A stretch of DNA of 64,000 nt from Clostridium chrysemydis (GTDB taxonomy: Bacteria; Bacillota; Clostridia; Clostridiales; Clostridiaceae): contig NZ_JADEKP010000003.1 of assembly GCF_015234215.1 (NCBI RefSeq), positions 124,001-188,000 of the forward strand, written 5' to 3'. Below the pieces are notes generated by a model. The model saw only the letters and a list, made by a program, of their open reading frames with translations, was not told where the DNA came from and ran no database searches. The number at the start of each line of letters is the position of its first letter. Position 1 is the stretch's first letter. Shown one piece after another: positions 26,443-35,700 of the stretch. A program made the translations under genes and the position numbers.

Positions 26443-27234
26443 ATGGATGAGAAGATTTTAAAAAATATTTCGGAAAATTTAGATTCAGGGAAAAGGATAG
26501 CTTTAGCAATAATCACTAAATCAGAAGGGTCAACGCCTAGAAAGTCAGGAACTATTATGGCTGTAAATGAAGACAGGGAGCTTTTTGGAACTATTGGTGG
26601 AGGTGCTATTGAAAACAGCATCATTAATAAGTGTATGGAAGCTTTAGATAAGGAAAGCGGAATGAACTTTGAGTATAAGCTAGATAAAGGCGGTAGTATT
26701 AAGATGACTTGTGGCGGAAATGTTGAAGGGTATATAAAAGTTTTTATGCCAAAGCCTAGACTTATAGTGTTTGGGGGAGGGCATATTTCTCAAAGCATTA
26801 TGGGAATTACTGAAACTATGAATTTTAACAGGATTGTTATTGAAGACAGGGAAGAATTTAAAGATTTTGAGGCTTTTAAAAATATAGATAAATTTTTAGT
26901 TTGTGATAATGAGGAAGATTTAAAGGGGATAAATTTTAAAGATTCTTATATTGTACTTGCAACTAGAGGGCATGTAACTGATTCTAAGTGGCTTAAGATT
27001 TTAATTAATAAAGATTATAAATATATTGGAGTTTTAGGAAGCAGGAAAAAGGTTAAGGAATTAAGAGATGGACTTTTAAAAGAAGGAATTGACGAAAAGA
27101 CAATAAATAAAGTTTATATGCCAATAGGGCTTGATATATCAGATGGAACTCCAGAAGAAATTGCATTTAGTATATTAGGGGAGATTTTACAGGTTAAAAA
27201 TAAAGGGACACTTACGCATTTAAAAGATAAATAA
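26443..27234 (+). CDS. XdhC/CoxI-family molybdenum hydroxylase accessory protein
   Basis: 263 aa. The N-terminal XdhC domain has IALAIITKSEGSTPRKSGTI and GTIGGGAIENSIINKCM. The C-terminal Rossmann domain has LIVFGGGHISQSIMGI and YIGVLGSRKKVKEL, and ends DISDGTPEEIAFSILGEILQ. XdhC proteins bind the molybdenum cofactor, promote its sulfuration and insert it into xanthine-dehydrogenase-type enzymes. GAGGAGAGG precedes the start 34 bp after yqeB. No hydroxylase subunit gene is in the window. Confidence 0.9.
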   Translation: MDEKILKNISENLDSGKRIALAIITKSEGSTPRKSGTIMAVNEDRELFGTIGGGAIENSIINKCMEALDKESGMNFEYKLDKGGSIKMTCGGNVEGYIKVFMPKPRLIVFGGGHISQSIMGITETMNFNRIVIEDREEFKDFEAFKNIDKFLVCDNEEDLKGINFKDSYIVLATRGHVTDSKWLKILINKDYKYIGVLGSRKKVKELRDGLLKEGIDEKTINKVYMPIGLDISDGTPEEIAFSILGEILQVKNKGTLTHLKDK

Positions 27235-27272
27235 AAAGGGTATAAAAAATTTATGATGAGGGTGGTTTATAA

Positions 27273-29024
27273 ATGCTAAGTTTAAAGTTAAAGGATATAT
27301 ACGAATCTGTAAATGAATATGCAAAGCTTTTAGCTAACATATTACAAATAGATATTGAAATCGTAGATTCAGATTTATTTAGGGTATCTGGTACTGGAAT
27401 TTATAAAGATAAAGTTTTTGAAAGTATACATACTGAAGGATTTATTTATAGAGAAGTATTAAGAAGTAGAAAAGCATTAGTTGTTGAAAACCCAGGAGAA
27501 AATGAGCTTTGCAAAGATTGCAAGCATTATAAAAACTGTGAAGAGTATATGGAAATTGCAGTTCCTATTAAATATTCAAGTGAGATATTTGGAGTTATAG
27601 GTTTAGTTTGTTCAAATCCTTTGCAAAGAGAGATTTTATCTAAAAATTTAGATACGAATTTGAAATTTTTAGAGCAGATTGCAGAATTTATTGCAATTAA
27701 GCTTATTGAGAGTAAGAGAGTTTTAGAAATTAAAGATAGCGTAGAATTTTTAAAGCAAATTATAGATTCTATAGATACTGGAGTTATTACTTTAGATGAA
27801 GAAAAAAAGATAAGTTTAATTAATAATTTTGGTATGAAAATATTAAAGGTATCACCAAAAGTTATAGGTGGTAGCATTACTTTAGAAGATACAGGAGATT
27901 ATTATCCAGGGAGGACTATATATAATATAGATATTTCTGGGAAAAAGACTAGGATTGTAGGGAAAGTTATTAAGAATTTTCTTAGAAATAAAGAATGTGA
28001 TAAAGTCTTAGTTTTTAGAGAAGATAATACTGTACAAAAAGAAGTAGTAAATATAACTCACGGGAAAAATACTATAGGTTGTAATGATATTATAGGTAAC
28101 TCCTTAGTTATGACTAAGTTAAAGAGTAAGATTAAAAAGATAGCACACTCTAAATCTACTGTACTTATTATTGGTGAAAGTGGTACTGGAAAAGAGCTTG
28201 TAGCTAGGGCTATTCACTCTGAAGGTGATAGAAAAGACAAGCCTTTTATAGCTATAAACTGCGGTGCAATTCCAGAAGAACTTTTAGAAAGTGAGCTTTT
28301 TGGATATGTTAAAGGGGCCTTTTCAGGTGCTAGTACAAACGGTAGAGTAGGGAAATTTGAACTTGCAAATAACGGTGTTATATTTTTAGATGAAATAGGT
28401 GATATGCCTTTATATCTTCAAGTTAAACTACTTAGAGTACTTCAAGAGAGGACTATAGTTAGGGTTGGTTCTAATAAGCTTATAAAGCTTAATATTAGGA
28501 TTATTGCAGCGACTAACAGGAATTTAAAGGATTTAGTTTCTGAAGGAAAGTTTAGAGAAGATTTATATTATAGGCTTAATGTAATCCCTATAGAGCTGCC
28601 CCCTTTAAGAGATAGAGAGGGAGATATAGAGATTATAGCCTATGAACTTGTAAAAAAGTATAGCAAGATTTTTAATAAGTATGTTCATACTATAGACGAT
28701 GATGTTTTGAAAAAGTTAAACGAGTTTCCTTGGAAGGGAAATGTGCGTGAACTTGAAAATGCTATAGAGTTTATGGTTAATCTTTGCTTGGATGATGGGA
28801 TTATAAAGTTTGATATGCTCCCTAAAAGCATAGTTGAATATAAAAAGGAAAATGAAGCTATTGAGATATTAGAAAATAAGGAAATAAAGACTTTAAAAGA
28901 GCTTGAGGAAGATTATATAAATAAAGTTTTAGATATTTATGGTAGAGATACTATAGGGAAGAAGATTGCAGCTAAAAAGCTTGGAATTGGAATAGCTACA
29001 CTTTATAGAAAGATAGAAAAATAA
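27273..29024 (+). CDS. Sigma-54-dependent activator next to Mo-hydroxylase genes
   Basis: 583 aa. The N-terminal 1-160 region is GAF-like with a Cys cluster (CKDCKHYKNCEEYM) that could bind metal or sense redox. A PAS-like stretch at about 165-225 is followed by the AAA+ domain ([18 protein letters not shown] Walker A, ELFGYVKGAFSGA sigma-54 contact loop with Thr changed to Ser, VIFLDEIGDM Walker B) and a Fis-type HTH at the end (GKKIAAKKLGIGIATLYRKI). It should activate a -24/-12 promoter, probably of a molybdenum hydroxylase operon lying elsewhere. AGGGTGG precedes the ATG. Confidence 0.9.
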   Translation: MLSLKLKDIYESVNEYAKLLANILQIDIEIVDSDLFRVSGTGIYKDKVFESIHTEGFIYREVLRSRKALVVENPGENELCKDCKHYKNCEEYMEIAVPIKYSSEIFGVIGLVCSNPLQREILSKNLDTNLKFLEQIAEFIAIKLIESKRVLEIKDSVEFLKQIIDSIDTGVITLDEEKKISLINNFGMKILKVSPKVIGGSITLEDTGDYYPGRTIYNIDISGKKTRIVGKVIKNFLRNKECDKVLVFREDNTVQKEVVNITHGKNTIGCNDIIGNSLVMTKLKSKIKKIAHSKSTVLIIGESGTGKELVARAIHSEGDRKDKPFIAINCGAIPEELLESELFGYVKGAFSGASTNGRVGKFELANNGVIFLDEIGDMPLYLQVKLLRVLQERTIVRVGSNKLIKLNIRIIAATNRNLKDLVSEGKFREDLYYRLNVIPIELPPLRDREGDIEIIAYELVKKYSKIFNKYVHTIDDDVLKKLNEFPWKGNVRELENAIEFMVNLCLDDGIIKFDMLPKSIVEYKKENEAIEILENKEIKTLKELEEDYINKVLDIYGRDTIGKKIAAKKLGIGIATLYRKIEK

Positions 29025-29057
29025 AGCTTTAAAGTTTTTGGTATAGGTGGTTTGGGT

Positions 29058-30407
29058 TTGAAAAAAGAGGTTTTAGCATTAGTATTATTTTTAGTAATAT
29101 TTACTCCGAATGATTTTGTTTTTGCATTGGATGAGGGAGCTTTAAAATCAAAGGAAGAAAGCTTTAAAAGTGAGAAAAATACTGTACTTTCAAAGGATGT
29201 TTTTATAGATGGTATACCTGAAAATTCGACGTTATATGTTGGAGCTGATATTAAAATAAAAGGGTATGTAGACAGTAACGCTACTAAAAAAGAAATCGAA
29301 TGGAAGGTTACAGGAAAAGATAGTGTTATAGATTTTTCTAAAGATGGAAATAAGGCATATATTAAAGGGAAAGAAAAGGGAAGAGTTTGGGTTATGGCTA
29401 GGGCTTTAGATGGAAGTGATAGATCTAGGGAATACACTGTAAATGTTAGTGATTATCCTAGTGATAACGTAAGTAAATCCCTTATAGCTTTAAATATTGT
29501 GCCAGTTTTAAAAAGGAGCGATTCTACTCTTTTAGTTGAAGTTAAGAGAAGTTTAAGCTTAGAGGATAAAAAGAAGTATTTAGATAATTACTTTAAATCC
29601 TTAGTAAAAATAAATAAATTAAAATATAATAGTAGTTATTTAGACGATTACTATGAATACTTTTCTTTAAATTCTGGAAAAAATAAGATAGAAATCAGGG
29701 TAGATAGATTTGATATTTCATATTCTTCTATAAAAGATATGATATTAAATATTGATAAATATAATTCCTTTGAGGAAGTTTTAGAAGATAAAGAGACTGA
29801 TAAAAGACCTGAGAAACCTGAAGAACCTAAAGATTTAGAAAACTCTTCAGAATTAAAAGAGGACAATGAGGAAGAAATTAAAGAGGAAGTTAAAGAAGAC
29901 GTAGTGAAAAAAGATCCTATAATAATTACATTTGATGATAAGCCTAAAAAAGAAGATTTAGATTATATTAAAGGTTTAATAAAAGATAAAGAAGTTAGGC
30001 TTATTAGAAAATTTGATTTAGGGAATTATACTTCGTATCTTTTAAGGGTTTTTGATAAAGGTGAAGACGGGACAAAGAATGATTTTTCTATAGAAATAAG
30101 GGTTAAAAAAGATGATAAAGTCTCTTACGAATCTGTTATAGAAATGTTAGATAAAGACTTAAAAGTAAAAGAAGAAGAAAAAGATACTACTAAAGCTAAA
30201 GACGAAGTCTCTTTAAGTGAGGAAAAGGAAGAAGAAATTAAAGAGGATAAAGAGGACGTTAAAAAAGAAGATAATAAAGAAATAAAAAAGGATAAAAATG
30301 AGGCTAAGCCCTTAGAAGAAGGGGATTTAGAGGGCGAAAATATAAAAGAATTACCATTTTTATTACCTTTTGTAGGCTTATTTCTTTTAAGAAGAAAACA
30401 CCAGTAA
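29058..30407 (+). CDS. Cell-surface protein with Ig-like domain and charged repeats
   Basis: 449 aa with a TTG start. TTG 29058 sits 7 bp after AGGTGG, while the in-frame TTG at 29052 is too close. A signal peptide (LKKEVLALVLFLVIF) is followed by an Ig-like (BIG-2 type) domain, about 50-130 (IDGIPENSTLYVGADIKIKG, ending AYIKGKEKGRVWVMARALDG). Two related domains (IEIRVDRFDISYSS and FSIEIRVKKDDKVSYES) are separated by Glu/Lys-rich linkers. The C-terminus is hydrophobic then basic (PFLLPFVGLFLLRRKHQ), like a sortase-type tail but without LPxTG. Function unknown. Confidence 0.75.
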   Translation: MKKEVLALVLFLVIFTPNDFVFALDEGALKSKEESFKSEKNTVLSKDVFIDGIPENSTLYVGADIKIKGYVDSNATKKEIEWKVTGKDSVIDFSKDGNKAYIKGKEKGRVWVMARALDGSDRSREYTVNVSDYPSDNVSKSLIALNIVPVLKRSDSTLLVEVKRSLSLEDKKKYLDNYFKSLVKINKLKYNSSYLDDYYEYFSLNSGKNKIEIRVDRFDISYSSIKDMILNIDKYNSFEEVLEDKETDKRPEKPEEPKDLENSSELKEDNEEEIKEEVKEDVVKKDPIIITFDDKPKKEDLDYIKGLIKDKEVRLIRKFDLGNYTSYLLRVFDKGEDGTKNDFSIEIRVKKDDKVSYESVIEMLDKDLKVKEEEKDTTKAKDEVSLSEEKEEEIKEDKEDVKKEDNKEIKKDKNEAKPLEEGDLEGENIKELPFLLPFVGLFLLRRKHQ

Positions 30408-30424
30408 AAATACTGGTGTTTTAA
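30393..30424. terminator. Bidirectional terminator overlapping a stop codon
   Basis: AAAACACCAGTA and TACTGGTGTTTT pair; the surface protein's TAA lies inside the first arm. It faces the convergent histidine kinase gene, whose stop lies in the second arm region. Confidence 0.85.
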
Positions 30425-31719
30425 TTTTCTAAAGGAATCATAATGATTGATGAAAATTCTTTAGAGTCTTTATTTATTTCGTATATTCCATTAAGCTTTG
30501 ATACTGTAGATTTTATGTTAGATATTCCAAAGCCGTGGTTTAATTTATCTTTTTTAGTTGTGAAAATATTATTGTTTTTAATTACAAGTTCTCCATTATA
30601 ATTGTTTTTAACTTCTAAAACTAAGTTAGAATTAATTATTTTAGCTTTTACCCTTATATAGGGAGATTTTTTAAGCTTTTTAGTAGCTTCGATTGAGTTA
30701 TCTAAAAGGTTTCCAAAGATTATACATAAATCAAAATCAGAAACTTCTAAGGGGCTAGGAACTTTTATATCTAATGAAAGATCTATATTATTTAAAGCGC
30801 AGATTTCTTTTTTTGATAGCAAGATAGCATTTAAAATCTTGTTTTTAGTGTATAATTCGTTTGTTTTATAAGAATCTACTCCTAAGTTTTTTAGGTAATT
30901 TAAAGCTTTTTCCTTTTCATTATTTTCTATTAAAGTGTGAAGTGCTATTTTGTGGTTATTTATATCGTGAGATATTTTTATTATATATTCTTCTTTAGAT
31001 TCTAGTCTTTTTAGGTTAGAGATTTGTAAGTCATATTGCATATTTAATATTTTGTTTTTGTGCTTATAGATAGATAAATCGTATGATTTTGATATTCCAA
31101 TTAAAATAAACACCTCAAAATATAGCTCTAATAAAATTGAAATAAATATTATGTAAGTGACAAGTGGTGCGTGTTTTGAGTAAAATAACACATATAAAAG
31201 ACTTAAATTTTTTATTATAAGTAAAATAAACATAGATAAGGGAATTAATTTATTTACTGAATCTAATATGTATTTAAGTTTTTCAAAGTTTAGTATCTTT
31301 ATAAAAAGTATTTCAAAGACTATATATAAGACAATAGAAATAAAATATGAGGTATAAAGATAAGGCTTGTTCTCAAAAATCAAATAAGTGTTATTTTTAA
31401 GTAATATTTCAAAAGAACTAGAAACTGCTATAAGTGATATAAGTAATAAATAGTATGATTTTAAAGTTAATAAATAAATATTAAACATTTCTTTTTTGTA
31501 GAAAAAAGAAAGAGAAATCGAAGCTATAATTATGTAAAAAATAAAGCTCAAAATGCTTATCTTATTAAAAAACACACCTAGGAATAATAAAAATATAAAA
31601 ATTTGGCTAAAAGAAAGGGTTGGTATTATATCTTTTAACTTAAAATTAAGGTGAGTTTTTGATATGTAAATTATAAATACTGAAGTTATAAAAAAGTAAA
31701 TTAAGGCTATTTTAAACAC
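30421..31719 (-). CDS. AgrC-type (GHKL) sensor histidine kinase
   Basis: 432 aa. Six or seven membrane helices fill residues 1-215. The cytoplasmic part has the His box IIKISHDINNHKIALHTLI (phospho-His), the N box LCIIFGNLLDNSIEATKK and the G box HGFGISNIKSTVSKLNG of HATPase_c_5 kinases. These usually sense peptides and phosphorylate LytTR regulators. It starts 4 bp after the regulator gene, same operon. No AgrB or AgrD gene is nearby, so the signal is unknown. Confidence 0.9.
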   Translation of the reverse strand: MFKIALIYFFITSVFIIYISKTHLNFKLKDIIPTLSFSQIFIFLLFLGVFFNKISILSFIFYIIIASISLSFFYKKEMFNIYLLTLKSYYLLLISLIAVSSSFEILLKNNTYLIFENKPYLYTSYFISIVLYIVFEILFIKILNFEKLKYILDSVNKLIPLSMFILLIIKNLSLLYVLFYSKHAPLVTYIIFISILLELYFEVFILIGISKSYDLSIYKHKNKILNMQYDLQISNLKRLESKEEYIIKISHDINNHKIALHTLIENNEKEKALNYLKNLGVDSYKTNELYTKNKILNAILLSKKEICALNNIDLSLDIKVPSPLEVSDFDLCIIFGNLLDNSIEATKKLKKSPYIRVKAKIINSNLVLEVKNNYNGELVIKNNNIFTTKKDKLNHGFGISNIKSTVSKLNGIYEINKDSKEFSSIIMIPLEN

Positions 31720-31723
31720 TCCT

Positions 31724-32458
31724 TTAACTAGAAAGCTTAACCTTTATATAAGATGTAAATATATCTCTAGATGAGGATAAATACTTACTGCTTATAGGTA
31801 ATGCTTTATTTGTTGTAGTTATTAAATCCTTTGAAATTATATTTTTTACATAGAGTAAATTTACTAGAAAACTTCTATGGATTCTTAAAAAATTTCTATC
31901 TTTTATTTCTTCTTCTAAGTTTGACATCTTGTTATAAAAAGAGATTTTTTCACCGTTTATAAGGTGGGCTGTTATTTTTCTTAAGTTTGATTCAAAGTAT
32001 AGGACTTTGTTTAAATCTAATGTGAAAATATCTTGATTATTTTTAACGTAAAAGATACTTTTCTTATTTAATTCTATTTTTTTATATACATCTAAAAATT
32101 TAGATTTGATATCTTCTTTTGAAAATGGCTTTAAAATATAACTAAAAGCATTAACACTATAGCTGTCTAAAGCGTAATCTTTGCTGCTAGTTACAAATAT
32201 TATAAAAATATCAGAAGAAGTTTTTCTGATTATTTTAGAAGTTTCTATTCCGTTTAGTCTATCGTTATCCATTAATATATCTAAAAAAATAACATCAAAA
32301 TAGCTTTTATTTTTACCGTAAAAATCTAAAAGGTCTTTTGAAGATTCAAATGATGTTATTTCTATATTTAAGCCTTCGCTTTTAGATAAATCCTTTAATA
32401 TTTCTGATAGTTTTTTAATAAATAAATAGTTATCGTCACATAATCCAATTTTAATCAT
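31724..32458 (-). CDS. LytTR response regulator (AgrA/VirR type)
   Basis: 244 aa. Receiver domain 1-125 (GLCDDN acidic pair, VIFLDILMDN with phospho-Asp, TSSKDYALDSYSVNAFSYI, LKPF) and a LytTR DNA-binding domain about 145-240 (VLYFESNLRKITAHLINGE, FLRIHRSFLVNLLYVKNI). It works with the downstream kinase. It is divergent from the chitinase gene with 324 bp between, so it might also control chitinase or its own operon. No LytTR repeat pair was recognised with confidence. Confidence 0.92.
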   Translation of the reverse strand: MIKIGLCDDNYLFIKKLSEILKDLSKSEGLNIEITSFESSKDLLDFYGKNKSYFDVIFLDILMDNDRLNGIETSKIIRKTSSDIFIIFVTSSKDYALDSYSVNAFSYILKPFSKEDIKSKFLDVYKKIELNKKSIFYVKNNQDIFTLDLNKVLYFESNLRKITAHLINGEKISFYNKMSNLEEEIKDRNFLRIHRSFLVNLLYVKNIISKDLITTTNKALPISSKYLSSSRDIFTSYIKVKLSS

Positions 32459-32640
32459 AAAAAAAACCTTTCTTTTTAGAGATATTTGTATTATACATTA
32501 AAATTTCATAATTTTACAATAATTTGCAGTGTATCTTTAATTAAAAGTTACAAAAAGTACCTTAAAACTTGCAATTATATATACATAAAATTTACCAAAT
32601 TATATACTATTAATGTAAAAGTTAACATTTAAAACTACTT
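32459..32640. promoter_or_regulatory. Promoter region between the two-component system and the riboswitch
   Basis: AT-rich, no ORF. TTGCAA near 32570 and TATACT near 32604 are weak plus-strand promoter candidates. TTAATGT-AAAAG-TTAACATT (about 32609-32628) is a partial inverted repeat that could bind a regulator. Confidence 0.3.
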
Positions 32641-32724
32641 AGAAAAGAGCAAGGTCACAGAAATGTGATTTACGCAAAACTATAGGGGCTAAGGCTTTTT
32701 TAGCTATGCCAGCCAGCTGCCTAG
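32641..32724 (+). ncRNA. Cyclic di-GMP-I (GEMM-I) riboswitch
   Basis: The conserved series AGAGCAAGG, CACA-GAAA-TGTG (P2 with GNRA tetraloop), ACGCAAAACTATAGGGGCT and GCTATGCCAGCCAGCTGCCT is in the order and spacing of clostridial GEMM-I aptamers, including the tetraloop receptor side. It ends 58 bp before the chitinase ATG. GAAGT-AAAA-ACTTC directly follows and CTAAAA/TTTTAG flanks the SD (AGGAGGG). No strong terminator is seen, so control may be translational, and its sign is unclear. Confidence 0.9.
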
Positions 32725-32782
32725 AAGTAAAAACTTCGAGGGTTGATTTTCTAAAAAATTAATTTTAGGAGGGTAAATTTAA

Positions 32783-35700
32783 ATGGCAAAAAACCATGCG
32801 AAAATCAGAAAAATAATAGCTACAACTATTATGGCTACAGTGGTAGCATCTACTATTTCACCTACTTTAGAGGCATTTGCAGCAAATAATAGTAGGGAAA
32901 TTACACAAAAAACAAGTACTAAAAACCAAAGTCAAAAACGTAATGTAATGTACTATGGGGATTGGTCTATTTGGGGAGGTCAAGGGAACTTTTATCCAAA
33001 GGATATTCCAGCAGACCAGTTAACTCATTTAAACTTTGCGTTTATGGATTTTGATTCTAATGGAGACTTAGTATTTACAGATAAGGATGCTGCAACAGGG
33101 GCGCCAGTCGGACAAGCTGGAGTTCAGTGGGGAGCACCAAACGCTGGAATTTTAATAGCACTTCAAGAACTTAGAGCTAAGAATCCTAACTTAAAGATAG
33201 GAATATCTGTTGGGGGATGGTCTAAGTCTGGAGATTTCTCTTTAATAGCTAGAGATAAAAATAAGAGAGATAACTTTATAAAAAATATTATAAAATTCGT
33301 AGATTACACTAATATGGATTTTATTGATTTAGATTGGGAATACCCAGGTGATGTAAGGCAGCCTGACTTAGTTGATAATAAAAATGATGAAGGTGCTATA
33401 CATTCAATCCCAGAAGATAAGGAAAACTATATAACTTTACTTGAAGAATTAAGAAGCGCTTTAGATAAAAAAGGAGTTGAAGTTAATAAAGACTACGAAT
33501 TATCAGTAGCACTTCCTGCACCTAAAGCTAAAGTGGACTTAGGAGTAGATGTTGATAGATTATTTAACGTAGTAGATTTTGCAAACATAATGACTTATGA
33601 CATGAGAGGGGCTTGGGACCCTGTAAGTGGTCACCAAACAGGACTTTATGCAAACCCGAATGATAGCTTAAAAGGGAATAACTTATCAGTTGATGAATCA
33701 GTTGATTATCTTTTAAGTAAGGGCGCAGAACCTGAAAAGATAGTTATAGGTGCAGCTTATTATACTAGAGGTTGGAATAAGGTATCTAAAGGAGATAATA
33801 AGGAATTACCAGGATTATTTGAAGATGCTGAAAAGAACTCAAAAGATGCAGATCAAACTCCGTCATATGGAGCTCCAAACGAAGCACCACTTACTGTCGG
33901 GGACGGGGGACGTAGTAGCGGTGTTTGGTCTTACAGAAGTTTAGATAAGTTAAAAGCTAATTATCCAGGGCTTAAAGAATATTGGGATGACACAGCTAAG
34001 GCGCCATACCTTTATGACGAATCAACAGGGAAATTCTTTACTTATGATAACGTAAAATCCATAGAAGAAAAGACTAAGTATGTAAATGAAAATAATCTAG
34101 GTGGAGTGATAGGCTGGATGGCATCTCAAGATTCACCTACTAATAATTCTAGTAGAAGAGATGAATTAACTACAGCTACTAAAAAAGGTCTTTTTGGAGA
34201 AAATGAATTACAAAAGCATGATATAGGATATTCTAATTTAGATATTTCAGCCACTGTAAATACTTACGAACAAGAGTGGGGAGTAGATAAAAAAGGATAT
34301 GAGATAACTATTAAAAATAATGAAAAAGCAGAAGAGTCTAATGGAGTTTTAAAAGAAGTTGAAAGAGGTGCTGAAACTATAAAAGCACCAAAACTATATT
34401 TAAAAACTGACAAGGCATTAAATAGAGGAGATTATACATCTGGTACTGTAACTTATGAAAATGGATATACAGTTGTAGATTTAAAATCAGTTTGGGAAGG
34501 TAAAAATATAGAACAAGGACAAACTTATACATTTAAATTATCTGGAGATGCTAAGATTGAAAGCATAGAGATAGTTCAACGTATGTCTGAAACTGGACCT
34601 GAAATTTACAAACAAACTATTTTTGGAGAAAAGGTGCCAGAAGTTAATAGCGCACCTGTACTTAGCGGAGTTTTAGATAAAACTATTAAATTAAATGAAG
34701 ATTTTGATAAGCTTCAAGGGGTTACAGCAACTGACAAAGAAGACGGAGATTTAACTTCAAAAATAAAGGTAGAAGGAACTGTAGATACAAGCAAAGAAGG
34801 AAAATACACTTTAACTTATAAAGTATCTGACAAAGAAGGACTAACTACTACTAAAAATAGAGTAATAACTGTAAAGGCTGAAGAAGTTACACCTCCAGAA
34901 GTAAATGAAGCTCCAGAATTAAAAGGAGTAGAAGATAAAACTATTAAATTAAACGAAAAGTTTGATAAGCTTCAAGGAGTTACAGCAACAGATAAAGAAG
35001 ACGGAGATTTAACTTCAAAAATAAAAGTAGAAGGAACTGTAGATACAAGCAAAGAAGGAAAATATACTTTAACTTACAAAGTATCAGACAGTAAAGAATT
35101 AACTACTACTAAAAATAGAGTTATAACTGTAGAAACTGAAGAAGTTAAGCCACCAGTAGAAGATTCAGACTTTGGAGTTGGAAAAGGAGTAGAGTGGGCA
35201 GAGCAAGTTAATGCACCTTTTGCAGATATGACAGCTTGGAATAATGGAGATTTCTCTGTAAATGGAGCTTTAAATTTAAAGAAAATATCAGAAGATACAG
35301 GAGTAAAATTCTTTAACTTAGGATTTATTCAAGCAACTTCAGGAGTTCAAAACGGAAAAGTTAACTGGGGATTTGGAGGGTTTGATGTCTTAAGTGAAAG
35401 ACATAAAGATAACACTCAATACCAAGGTATAAAACAAGCTATAAAAGATGTTAGATCGTTAGGCGGAGACGTTGCAATCTCTTTAGGTGGTTTAAATGGA
35501 ACTGCTATTTGGGAAGTTAGTCAAGATGTTGATGTTTTATATAACACTTATAAAGAAATAGTTACAGGCTATGGTTTAACTAAGATTGATTTAGATATTG
35601 AAGGTGCCACTTCAACTAACAAACAGTTAAACATCCAAAACGCTAAAGCAATAAAGAGAGTTCAAGATGAAACTGGCGTAGAAGTAGTTTTAACTTTAGC

